Positions 15,946-25,364 of a DNA stretch of 64,000 bases are shown here, piece by piece (within the stretch, counting starts at the first letter, position 1; each line of letters opens with the position of its first letter). The translations under genes were made by a program, and so were the position numbers. The notes under the pieces are model-generated. The model was not told the DNA's origin. It worked only from the letters and a program-made list of their open reading frames with translations, and made no database searches. Source of the DNA: Enhydrobacter sp. (GTDB lineage Bacteria > Pseudomonadota > Alphaproteobacteria > Reyranellales > Reyranellaceae); assembly GCA_025808875.1 (NCBI GenBank), contig CP075528.1, forward strand, positions 4,276,473 through 4,340,472, in the 5' to 3' direction.

Positions 15946-16992
15946 ATGCTCTCTCCCTCCAACACCGACCTCGCGGCGCGCTGGAGCCGGCTGCGTGGCG
16001 AGAAGCCGGCCCTGCGCATCCGCGATGCCGCCGCGACCCTCGGCGTGAGCGAAGCCGAGCTGATCGCTCTGGGCGTCGGGTCGACCGCGACACCACTCGA
16101 CGGCGACTGGCGCGCGATCCTCAACGAGATGCCGTCGGTCGGCCGCGTGATGTGCCTGACGCGCAACGAGCACTGCGTGCACGAACGCCACGGCCGCTTC
16201 GACGACGTCCAGGTCAGCGGTCCGCATGGCTTGGTCCTCGGGCCCGACATCGATCTGCGGCTGTTCCTGGGCCAATGGAGGATCGGCTACGCGGTGCGCG
16301 AGCCGATCAGGACGGGCGAACGGCTGAGCCTGCAGTTCTTCGACTCGTCCGGCGAGGCGGTGCACAAGATCTACGCGACCGACGAGACCGATCGTGCCGC
16401 CTTCGACGCCCTGATCGCCCGGCACACGGCAGCGCCCGCACCCCTCGCGCTCATGCCGCGGGCTCTCGACCCGGTCGACCGGCCGGACAGCGAGATCGAC
16501 GTCGCCGGCCTGCGCACCGCCTGGCGGGCGATGCAGGACACGCACGAGTTCTTCGGCATGCTCGGCAAGTTCAAGGTCGGTCGCCTGCAGGCATTGCGTC
16601 TGGCCGGCGAGGAGTTCGTGCGCGAGCTCCCGCCACGCGCCTTGCGCAGCGCCCTCGAGATGGCGAGCGCCGACAAGACACGCATCATGATCTTCGTCGG
16701 CAGCAAGGGTTGCATCCAGATTCACACTGGCCCCGTGGAAAGGCTGGTCGAAACGCATGGCTGGTTCAACGTGCTGGATCCAACCTTCAACCTGCACCTG
16801 CGCCAGGATGCGGTGGCGCGCGTCTTCTCGGTGCGCAAGCCGACCAGCGACGGCATCGTGACCTCGATCGAGGCCTTCGACGGGCGCGACCGCAACATCC
16901 TGTTGATGTTCGGCGCACGCAAGCCCGGCGAGCCCGAACTCGAGTCCTGGCGCTCGCTCGTCGCTCGCCTCGAGAAGCGGGCGGCATCGTGA
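15946..16992 (+). CDS. hmuS: HmuS/HemS-type cytoplasmic heme-handling protein
   Basis: A 348-residue protein of the HemS/ChuS/HmuS family, which binds incoming heme in the cytoplasm and, in some members, degrades it. Two repeated halves are visible, the first with RAILNEMPSVGRVMCLTRNEHCVHERHG split by loops and the second with GCIQIHTGPVERL and FNLHLRQDAVARVF, matching the duplicated ChuX-like fold. The start at 15946 follows an AAAGGAG ribosome site. Its stop overlaps the GTG of hmuT. The position between tonB and the ABC transporter is typical. Confidence 0.92.
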   Translation: MLSPSNTDLAARWSRLRGEKPALRIRDAAATLGVSEAELIALGVGSTATPLDGDWRAILNEMPSVGRVMCLTRNEHCVHERHGRFDDVQVSGPHGLVLGPDIDLRLFLGQWRIGYAVREPIRTGERLSLQFFDSSGEAVHKIYATDETDRAAFDALIARHTAAPAPLALMPRALDPVDRPDSEIDVAGLRTAWRAMQDTHEFFGMLGKFKVGRLQALRLAGEEFVRELPPRALRSALEMASADKTRIMIFVGSKGCIQIHTGPVERLVETHGWFNVLDPTFNLHLRQDAVARVFSVRKPTSDGIVTSIEAFDGRDRNILLMFGARKPGEPELESWRSLVARLEKRAAS

Positions 16993-17849
16993 AGCGTCGG
17001 ATCCTGATCGGCGGGCTCGGCGCGGTTCTCGCAGCTCCCGGTTCCGCGCTGGCCAAGCGTGCGCTGCGCATCGTATCGGTCGGCAGCGCCATCACCGAAA
17101 TCATCTATGCGCTGGGCGCCGAGAAACATCTGGTCGGCGTCGACACGACGAGTCTCCATCCGGAAGAGGCGCGCGCATTGCCCCAGGTCGGCTACATGCG
17201 CGCCCTGTCCGCCGAGGGAGTGCTGTCGCTGAAGCCCAACCTGATCATCGCCACGACGGCGGCGGGACCAGCCGGCGCGTTGGAGCAGCTGCGGGCCACC
17301 GGCATCGAGGTGCTGATCCTGCCCGACCACTACGACTACGATAGCGTCGCCGCCAAGATCGAGGCGGTCGGCCGCCTGACCGGTCGCGAGGCTCGTGCCG
17401 GCGAGATGATCGACGAGGGCAAGCGCCAGATGGCCAGCCTCGCCGCCAGGCTCGCCGTGGCGACGACGCACCCGCGCGTGCTGTTCCTGCTGTCGATGGG
17501 CGGCGGGGCGCCACAGGCGGCGGGCCGCGGGACCGCTGCAGACGGGATCATTCGCCTGGGCGGGGGCGTGAACGCGATCGACGGCTACGCCGGCTATCGA
17601 CCGCTGACGCCGGAATCGGTGATCGCCTCGCGCGCCGACTACGTTCTGGTGACTCGCCAGACCGTCGACGCCATGGGTGGGCTGCAAGCGCTGACGGACC
17701 AGCCGATCCTGCGCCAGACGCCGGCCGGCAAGGCGGGGCGTGTCGTTCAATTCGACGCCCTGCTGCTGCTGGGTTTCGGCCCCCGCACACCGCAGGCCGC
17801 GACCCAGCTCGCGTTGGCGCTCCATCCCGAGCTGGCGCGCGCACGGTGA
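16989..17849 (+). CDS. hmuT: Periplasmic heme-binding protein of ABC importer
   Basis: A 286-residue class III (TroA/BtuF-like) binding protein that delivers heme to HmuUV. It starts at GTG 16989, whose last three bases with the next A form the hmuS stop (GTGA overlap), and begins with a signal peptide ending at SALAK. Conserved pieces include RIVSVGSAITEIIYALGAE, VGVDTTS, VGYMRALSAEGVLSLKPNLI and DGYAGYRPLTPESVI. The lack of a lipobox suggests a soluble periplasmic protein. Confidence 0.92.
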   Translation: MKRRILIGGLGAVLAAPGSALAKRALRIVSVGSAITEIIYALGAEKHLVGVDTTSLHPEEARALPQVGYMRALSAEGVLSLKPNLIIATTAAGPAGALEQLRATGIEVLILPDHYDYDSVAAKIEAVGRLTGREARAGEMIDEGKRQMASLAARLAVATTHPRVLFLLSMGGGAPQAAGRGTAADGIIRLGGGVNAIDGYAGYRPLTPESVIASRADYVLVTRQTVDAMGGLQALTDQPILRQTPAGKAGRVVQFDALLLLGFGPRTPQAATQLALALHPELARAR

Positions 17850-18879
17850 CCGTCTTCGCCTTGCAGCGCCCGATCCCGCTGTTCGCGCTCGCCGCGCTGG
17901 CGAGCGTCGTGGCTGGTCTGTGCATTGGCGCCTTTCCCGTGCGGTTGCCGCAGCTGCTGTCGGCCGTTGGCCTGTCGAGCGCGCCGCTCGACGAGACGAC
18001 GGCCGCCGTCCTCTACGCCATCCGCGCACCGCGCGTACTCGCGGCCTTTGCCGTCGGCGCCGCGCTGGCCGCCGGTGGTGCGGCCATGCAGAGCCTGTTT
18101 CGCAATCCGCTCGCCGATCCCGGCCTGCTCGGCGTGTCGAGCGGCGCTGCTCTCGCAGCCGTCTCCGTCATCGTGCTCGGAGAGAAGGTGATGCACATCG
18201 TGCCGCCCGATCTGCGGCCCTGGTGCCTGCCGATCGCCGCCTTCCTCGGCGGCCTGGTGGCGACGCTCGCTGTCTACCGCATCGCGGCCCATCACGGCGC
18301 CGCCCTCATCGGCACCCTGCTGCTGGCCGGCATCGCGATCAACGCCGTGGCATCGGCCGGCATCGGCCTCCTGGTCTTCATCGCCGACGACCAACAGCTG
18401 CGCACCCTGATCTTCTGGACCATGGGCGGCTTCGGCTCCGTCACCTGGACGGCGATCCTGCCCGCTCTGCTGGTGCTGGCCGTCACGGTGCCGACGCTCC
18501 TGCCGGCGGCGCACCTGCTCGACGCCCTGGCGCTGGGCGAGCGCGAGGCGGGCCATGTCGGCGTCGATGTCGAGCGGCTGAAGCGCCGGCTCATCGCGCA
18601 AGTCGCACTCGCCGTCGGCGCCGGCGTCGCCATCTCGGGCATCGTCGGCTTCGTCGGCCTGATTGCGCCGCACATCGTGCGGCTGCTGCTCGGCCCTGCC
18701 CACCGCACCCTGCTGCCGGCGGCGGCGCTGTTCGGCGGCGCGTTCCTGGTGCTGGCCGACGCGCTGGCACGCACGATGGTCTCGCCCGCCGAGCTGCCGA
18801 TCGGCGTGTTGACCGCGCTGGTCGGCGGACCCTTCTTTCTCTGGCTGCTGGCCAGCCGCGCCGCGCGCGAGGGCCTGTG

Positions 18880-18880
<1 letters not shown>
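17846..18880 (+). CDS. hmuU: Heme ABC transporter permease, FecCD family
   Basis: A 344-residue inner-membrane permease with about ten hydrophobic helices. FecCD-family motifs are clear: RAPRVLAAFAVGAALAAGG, ADPGLLGVSSGAALAA, FWTMGGFGSVTW and GFVGLIAPHIVRLLLGPAHR, the last containing the coupling helix contacting HmuV. The GTG start overlaps the hmuT stop by four bases (GTGA), and its own stop overlaps the hmuV ATG by one base, indicating coupled translation of the transporter subunits. Confidence 0.93.
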
Positions 18881-19677
<797 letters not shown>

Positions 19678-19733
19678 ACAAGCCGGAATCGACGGTAGAA
19701 GATAGCGGGTTCAGGAAACGAATCCGCAGGGAC

Positions 19734-20960
19734 ATGGGCGACCGCCCCACTCTTCTTCAGACGACGCGCCTGGGCGTGCGCCCATTGGGGGTGCGCGGCG
19801 AGCCGCTTCACACGGCGGCCGGTCAGCTGCTCGCCGTGATCCGCCGCCGACTGGGCGATGCGCCGGCCGATCTCCTGGCCGAACCGCAGCTGCGCGAATC
19901 GGGCGATGGCATCGACTGGTATGCCGCCCGCGGCGGCGAGGTGCGCCGCCTGGCAGATCTTCCCGACGCCGAACGCGCCGAGCTGCTGCGCAGGGTCGAC
20001 GAGCGGCTCGAGGCAATCCGGGGACTGGGCCGCCAGCTCGAGGCCACACCCTCGAGCGACGAGGCGCGGCTGATCGGCCGCTCGCTACAGCTTGCCACAC
20101 GCCGGCCATCGGACGACTTCGTCTATGTGGTCGACGGCGAGCCGGTCATTGTCGCCTGGGGCTACGAAGCCGACGCCGCCGCAAGCCTCCAGGGTTTCAT
20201 GCCGGCCGTCGTGCCGATGGCGCGGCCCCAAGCCATCCTGGCCAGCGCTCCTGCCGTATTGCCATCGTCCCGGCTCGGCTGGTCGCGCTGGCTCAGCGCG
20301 TTGTTGTTCGGCCTGCTGTTGCTGCTGTTGCTGCTGCTCTTTTCCTGGCTGCTGCGCGCCTGCGCGCCGGTCGACCCGTCGCTCAACGTCGCCACGCTCG
20401 AGACGCCGGCTCCTCCCGCGCCCGAGCCGCCGCCCGATCCGACCCCGCTCTTGAAGGCCTCGCTCGACGACGCGCGAGCCGACGAGCAAAGACTGCGGGC
20501 CGAACTGGCAAGCCTCGAGGACGAGCTCAAGAAGAAGGTCGAGCAATGCAAGCCGATCGAACCTCCCAAGCCGCCGCCGCCGAAGCCGGCGGCTCCCCCG
20601 CCCCCGCCGCCGCAGGCGTCGCTGCCGCCACCGGTCAATCAGCCGCCACCCGGGCAGTTGCCGTGCGACTGGTCGGGCGATTCCGGCGGCGAAGGCGTCA
20701 CCCGCAACAAGCACTATCTCGGTGACAAGCCGGGCTTCGTGGCGATCAACTACCAGCTCTTCGTCCGCCCCGACGACATCAAGGTCGTGTATCGCGGCCA
20801 AGTGCTGGCCACTACCGGCGGGCCTCGCAGCGGACGCGGCGGTATCGGCTTCAACTGGAACCCGGTGGCCGGGGATTATTCGGTCGATGTCATCGTAACG
20901 GGAGAGATGTGGGGAACCCGATGGACCTACAGCATGTCCTGCCCGCGCGGCGCCCGGTGA
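19734..20960 (+). CDS. SrfA-like bitopic membrane protein, paralog 1
   Basis: A 408-residue protein, first gene of an srf-type cluster. The N-terminal cytoplasmic domain (about residues 1-170) shares with the next gene the segment GIDWYA ... GEVRRLADLPDAERAELLRRV and DFVYVVDGEPVIVAWGYEAD. A single strong transmembrane helix follows (near residues 185-212, ten leucines in a row nearly), then a short coiled coil (DEQRLRAELASLEDELKKKVEQC), a proline-rich linker and a C-terminal beta-rich domain ending in GTRWTYSMSCP, with Cys residues that could pair in the periplasm. I assign it to the SrfA-like group by its paralogy and its place before srfB/srfC-like genes; molecular function is unknown. Confidence 0.7.
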   Translation: MGDRPTLLQTTRLGVRPLGVRGEPLHTAAGQLLAVIRRRLGDAPADLLAEPQLRESGDGIDWYAARGGEVRRLADLPDAERAELLRRVDERLEAIRGLGRQLEATPSSDEARLIGRSLQLATRRPSDDFVYVVDGEPVIVAWGYEADAAASLQGFMPAVVPMARPQAILASAPAVLPSSRLGWSRWLSALLFGLLLLLLLLLFSWLLRACAPVDPSLNVATLETPAPPAPEPPPDPTPLLKASLDDARADEQRLRAELASLEDELKKKVEQCKPIEPPKPPPPKPAAPPPPPPQASLPPPVNQPPPGQLPCDWSGDSGGEGVTRNKHYLGDKPGFVAINYQLFVRPDDIKVVYRGQVLATTGGPRSGRGGIGFNWNPVAGDYSVDVIVTGEMWGTRWTYSMSCPRGAR

Positions 20961-20969
20961 GGTAGCGCC

Positions 20970-22361
20970 ATGCAGGCCGGTCCCCTGCTGCGCAGCGAGA
21001 GGCTGCAGCGCTACCGCGCGCTCGGCGCGGCAGGCGATCCCGTCTGGCGCACCGCCGGCCAGTTGCGCGCCGCCCTCGCCCAGCGACTGTCGCGCGAGCA
21101 TGCCGACCTGCTGGCCGTGCCCGAGGTCGATCCGACAGGCAACCATATCGACTGGTACGCGCCGTTCGACGGCGAGGCCCGGCGACTGGGTGAGCTGCCG
21201 GAGAGCGAGCGAGCAGCGCTCCTCGACAAGGTGCACCGGCTGCACGCCGACATGGCCGCGCTCGCGCAATCGATGGAGGCGCCGGATCGCTCGAGCGCCG
21301 AGCACAGCTTCGCACGCCTGCTGCGCCACGCGCTCAGCGCGCCCGGCGAGGAAACGCTGCACGTCGTCGATGGCCGGCCCGTCATGACCTTTTGGGGCTT
21401 CGCCGCCGACGCCACCCTGCCGGGCGTGTTCCTGGCCAGCCCGCCGGTCGCACCTCGCCCGGCAGCGCGCGAAGCCGTTCTCGCTTCCACACCCGTGGTG
21501 CTGGCCCAACCGGGAATGCGCACCGCCTGGTGGCAATGGGTGTTGCTTGCGGCGTTGCTGCTGCTGTTGCTCGCCCTTCTCGCCTGGGCGATCCGACCCT
21601 ACCTGCCGCATCTCGAGGCACGCCTGGCCGCCGAGGCCCGCGAGCGTGCGTTGGCCCTGGCGACCGACCAGCCCGTTGCGTTCCAGCAGACGCGCATGGC
21701 CAGCCTGATCCAGGACAACGAGCTGCTGCGCCGGGAACTGGCCAGCCTCGGCGAGGAAGCGACGCGACGCGGCGTCGATTGCGCGGCAGGACTCGTCGTT
21801 CCCGGTGGCGGCGTCGTCGGCGCGACTGGCGACGGCCCACCGATCGAGCGCGGCGCCGACCCGGATGCGAAGGCGGATGTCGACGTTGCCGCCAAGGGGC
21901 CGGACGAGAAGAGCACGACGCCGCTTCCCGGTGCACCGGACCAGGACAAGGCGAAGAGCCAGGACCAGGGCGGCAAGGATGAACCCAAGCCGATGGTCGT
22001 GCCACCCGAGGCAAAGCAGAAGCAGGATCTCGCCTTCCTCAAGGGCGACTGGCGTTCGCGCACCGGACTGGCGACGGCGCAGGGTGAAAAGGATCTGCGT
22101 CCAAGCTACACCCTCGACGACAAGGGCAAAGGCAAGGTGAGCTTCGTGCAGAAGAATGGTGCAGTGTGCGAGGCGCCCGCCGAGGCGCGCTGGGACGGTG
22201 GCAAGTTGGTGATCGAGGAGAAATCCAATCCCAAATGTAGCGACGGGCGCACCTATGCCCGCAATACCGTCAATTGCGAGATTGGCGCCGACGGCGTCGC
22301 GCAATGCAAGGGCAGCCAGCCCGGCGACAGCCGGAGCTACAACGTGCAAATTGGCCGTTGA
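20970..22361 (+). CDS. srfA: SrfA-family protein, paralog 2
   Basis: A 463-residue protein, 9 bases after its paralog. It repeats the N-terminal layout (HIDWYAPFDGEARRLGELPESERAALL; HVVDGRPVMTFWGFAAD), has one transmembrane helix at about residues 188-212, a helical stalk (ARERALALATDQ ... ELLRRELASLGEEATRR), a charged low-complexity linker, and a C-terminal domain from about 355 with AFLKGDWRSRTGL and paired Cys (GAVCEAP, NPKCSDG, VNCEIG). The FLKGDWRSRTGL-type C-terminal domain is what I recognise from SrfA proteins encoded with SrfB and SrfC. The predicted topology is N-in, C-terminal domain in the periplasm. No enzymatic motif is seen. Confidence 0.72.
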   Translation: MQAGPLLRSERLQRYRALGAAGDPVWRTAGQLRAALAQRLSREHADLLAVPEVDPTGNHIDWYAPFDGEARRLGELPESERAALLDKVHRLHADMAALAQSMEAPDRSSAEHSFARLLRHALSAPGEETLHVVDGRPVMTFWGFAADATLPGVFLASPPVAPRPAAREAVLASTPVVLAQPGMRTAWWQWVLLAALLLLLLALLAWAIRPYLPHLEARLAAEARERALALATDQPVAFQQTRMASLIQDNELLRRELASLGEEATRRGVDCAAGLVVPGGGVVGATGDGPPIERGADPDAKADVDVAAKGPDEKSTTPLPGAPDQDKAKSQDQGGKDEPKPMVVPPEAKQKQDLAFLKGDWRSRTGLATAQGEKDLRPSYTLDDKGKGKVSFVQKNGAVCEAPAEARWDGGKLVIEEKSNPKCSDGRTYARNTVNCEIGADGVAQCKGSQPGDSRSYNVQIGR

Positions 22362-22397
22362 ATCGCCGAGAATGACCCACCAGTTGCACGCGACCCC

Positions 22398-25364
22398 ATG
22401 AGCGACCTCGCCCGCCTGCCGAGCTATCCCAGCCCGACCACCCTGATCGCCCGTTCGGGCATCCAGTTCCTGGATTTCGGCCTCGATCCGGCAAAGCTGA
22501 AGGTCCGCGAATGGGGTTTCCACGACGCCGCCACCGGCAAGGGCGTCGACGACCTCGTGCAACTCGAATTCGACGAGGCGCGAGGTCAGTACGAAGTGGT
22601 CGAAAGCGGGCGCCGGCGCGCCGCCGAGCCCAATCTCGCCGTCACGGTCAAGGACGCGCTCGCGCCCTTTCTCGACAAATGGGTGCCCCTGCCGTTCCTG
22701 CAGGTGCGGCCGAACAACCAGTTCCGGGAGGGGCCGTCCGACTGGGCACGGGTCCGCGTCGTCGATCTCGAGGCGCGCTACGGCGAGGGCTTCCGCGACG
22801 AACAGGGCAACCGCTACCGCGCCGTGCTGGCCTTCGACACCGGCCTGATCGCCGAGGCCGAAGGCCGCGCCTATCTCGCGCCTTCCTCGAAGGACGTCAC
22901 GTCGGGGGCGCTGTTCGCGCTGGCGCCGCAACAGCGTGCCAACCATTGGCTGCTGCGCCAGGGCTGGATGAACCAGTGGCTGGAGGAGTTGTTCCGCGAG
23001 CTCTTCCCGCGCGCCACGCTCGAGGAGATCGACAACGACATCAAGCAGAAGCCGCAGGAGCCGAGCGCCCGCTATCTCGCCTTCCTCGGCCTGCTTGCCG
23101 AGGCGGCGCACCTGCCTCCGATCAAGCTGGTGGGCGACGCCGAACGGCCGGGCCGCGGCGCCATCGAGGTCGACCTCGTGCTCGATGTCGGCAATTCGCG
23201 TACCTGCGGCCTGCTGATCGAGGCGTCGGGCGAATTGGGCGTCAACCTCAACGATTCATACGAACTGGCCTTGCGCGACCTCTCCCATCCCGAGAGCGTG
23301 CACAGCAAGCCGTTCGAGACGCGCGTCGAGTTCGCCCAGGCCTGGTTCGGCAAGAACCATCTGTCGCGCCTCGGCGGTCGCGCCGACGCCTTCGTCTGGC
23401 CGACCATGACGCGGGTCGGCCCGGAGGCGACGCGGCTCGCCGCGCGGCGCCGCGGCACCGAGGGCAACACCGGAATGTCGAGCCCCAAGCGCTATCTATG
23501 GGACGAGGAGCCGCAGACCCGCGAATGGCGCTTCAACGTCGCCTATGCCCAGGACCAGTCTGCGATGCCGGCCGCGGCGGGGCCGATGGCCCAGCTCATC
23601 AACCAGAAGGGTGAACCGCTGCACCTGCTGACACCCGATGCCGATTCGGCCGACCAGCTGCCGGTGTTCGAACCGCTCTACTCGCGATCCTCCATCATGA
23701 CTTTCGCGCTGAGCGAGATCCTGCTGCAGGCGTTGACCCTGATGAACTCGCCGCAGCAGCGCGGCCGGCGCGCCCATGCCGAGATGCCGCGGCGGCTGCG
23801 CCGCATCGTGCTCACCCTGCCGACCGGCATGCCGCTCGCCGAACGCCTGATCTTCCGCAAGCGTGCCGAGGCGGCGCGCGACCTCGTCTGGATGATGATG
23901 GGCTGGAAGCTCGACGACGCCGCGGCGCCGGCGCCGCGTGTGCTGACCGACTGGGACGAGGCGAGTTGCACGCAACTCGTCTATCTCTACACCGAGGTGG
24001 CGCGCAACTTCGGCGGCGATGCGCGGCGCTTCTTCCAGATCGCGGGCAAGCAGCGGGGCAAGCCGTCGGACGGCACGCTCTCCGTCGCCAGCATCGACGT
24101 CGGCGGCGGCACCACCGATCTCATCATCAACAACTACCGCCTCGAGGGCGCCGGCACGTCGGTGACGCTGTTCCCGGAGCAGAGGTTCCGTGAGGGCTTC
24201 AGCGTCGCGGGCGACGATATCCTCCTGCGCGTCGTGCAGGGCCACGTCCTGCCGCCGATCGAGACGGCGATGCGCGCCGCCGGCATCTCCAACCCCGCCG
24301 ATCTGATGGCCGAGCTGGTGGGTGGCGACCGCGGCGGCGAGGACATCATCCAGCGCAACCTGCGCCAGCAGTTCGCGCTCCAGATCGCCCATCCGATCGC
24401 CCTCGAGTTCCTGCGCGCCGCCGAAACCTACGACCCGGCCTCCGGTGTCGTCGCCGCCGAGCCGCGCTCCTACGAGTCTTTCTTCCCGGGTGGCACACGA
24501 CCGTCTGCCGAAGTCGTCACCTTCGTCAACGAGGCGGCGCGCAAGCGCGGCGCCCGCGACTTCGATCTTCGCCAGACGACCTTCCCCATCGACCTGCCGG
24601 CACTCGACAAGACCGTGCGCGCGGAAATGGCGCGCGTGCTGGCGCCGCTTGCCGAGATCGTCCATGCCTACGATTGCGACATCCTGCTGCTCTCCGGCCG
24701 GCCGTCGCGCCTGCCGGGCATCCGCGCGCTGCTGATGGAGCTGCTGCCGCTGCCGCCCGAGCGGGTGATCGCCTTGCACGAGTATCGCGTCGGCGCCTGG
24801 TATCCGTTTCGCGACGCCCGCCTGCGCGTGGAGGATCCCAAGACCACCGTTGCCGTCGGCGCCATGATCGCCGCCCTCGCCCAGTCGCAGCTGCCCGACT
24901 TCTCGTTCCGCTCGGACCTGTTGCGCTCGCGCAGCATCGCCCGATACATCGGCAAGCTCGATGGCGGCGGCCGCCTGCAGCGCGAGGACCTCGTCTATCG
25001 CGACGTCGACCTCGACGACCGCGAATACGAACTGCCGGAAGTCTCCTTCGAGTTCCGCGGCCCCATGTGGCTCGGCGCCCGCCAACTCGACCTGGTGCGC
25101 TGGCCTGCGGCGCGCCTCTATGCGCTGGAGTTCGCCAAGCCGGAGCATGCCGAGCGGCACGCCCGCGAGACGCCATTCAAGGTGGCGCTGGCGCGTGTGA
25201 AGCCCAAGGACAAGGACTCCGGCGATGTCGAGCGCTTCCGACTGCGTCAGGTGACCAACCGCGACGGCCGCGCAGTGGCGCTCGACCGCCTCACTCTTCG
25301 CCTGCAGACCCTGCCGCGCCGCGAGGGTTACTGGCTCGACACGGGCATGCTGAAAACCGGTTGA
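22398..25364 (+). CDS. srfB: SrfB-like ATPase of the actin/Hsp70 fold
   Basis: A 988-residue cytoplasmic protein of the SrfB family. Three nucleotide-site motifs of the actin/Hsp70/sugar-kinase superfamily appear in order: phosphate-1 loop VLDVGNSRTCGLLIE (about residue 262), phosphate-2 loop ASIDVGGGTTDLIIN (about 565) and an adenosine-type motif LLLSGRPSRLPG (about 763). The first 250 residues and the insert between motifs are specific to this family. SrfB was first noted in enterobacteria next to srfA and srfC and is usually labelled a putative virulence factor without a mechanism; that label should not be read as evidence of virulence here. Its stop overlaps the srfC ATG (TGATG), so the ATPase and GTPase are made together. 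Confidence 0.82.
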   Translation: MSDLARLPSYPSPTTLIARSGIQFLDFGLDPAKLKVREWGFHDAATGKGVDDLVQLEFDEARGQYEVVESGRRRAAEPNLAVTVKDALAPFLDKWVPLPFLQVRPNNQFREGPSDWARVRVVDLEARYGEGFRDEQGNRYRAVLAFDTGLIAEAEGRAYLAPSSKDVTSGALFALAPQQRANHWLLRQGWMNQWLEELFRELFPRATLEEIDNDIKQKPQEPSARYLAFLGLLAEAAHLPPIKLVGDAERPGRGAIEVDLVLDVGNSRTCGLLIEASGELGVNLNDSYELALRDLSHPESVHSKPFETRVEFAQAWFGKNHLSRLGGRADAFVWPTMTRVGPEATRLAARRRGTEGNTGMSSPKRYLWDEEPQTREWRFNVAYAQDQSAMPAAAGPMAQLINQKGEPLHLLTPDADSADQLPVFEPLYSRSSIMTFALSEILLQALTLMNSPQQRGRRAHAEMPRRLRRIVLTLPTGMPLAERLIFRKRAEAARDLVWMMMGWKLDDAAAPAPRVLTDWDEASCTQLVYLYTEVARNFGGDARRFFQIAGKQRGKPSDGTLSVASIDVGGGTTDLIINNYRLEGAGTSVTLFPEQRFREGFSVAGDDILLRVVQGHVLPPIETAMRAAGISNPADLMAELVGGDRGGEDIIQRNLRQQFALQIAHPIALEFLRAAETYDPASGVVAAEPRSYESFFPGGTRPSAEVVTFVNEAARKRGARDFDLRQTTFPIDLPALDKTVRAEMARVLAPLAEIVHAYDCDILLLSGRPSRLPGIRALLMELLPLPPERVIALHEYRVGAWYPFRDARLRVEDPKTTVAVGAMIAALAQSQLPDFSFRSDLLRSRSIARYIGKLDGGGRLQREDLVYRDVDLDDREYELPEVSFEFRGPMWLGARQLDLVRWPAARLYALEFAKPEHAERHARETPFKVALARVKPKDKDSGDVERFRLRQVTNRDGRAVALDRLTLRLQTLPRREGYWLDTGMLKTG

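Noticed and set aside
19678..19733. Rho-independent terminator or promoter between hmuV and the srf-like cluster
   Set aside because: No stable hairpin followed by T-run and no convincing -35/-10 pair could be recognised in these 56 bases.
20085..23111. 1008-residue leftward open frame opposite the SrfA/SrfB-like genes
   Set aside because: Antisense of genes with clear topology and nucleotide motifs; no recognisable features on this strand.
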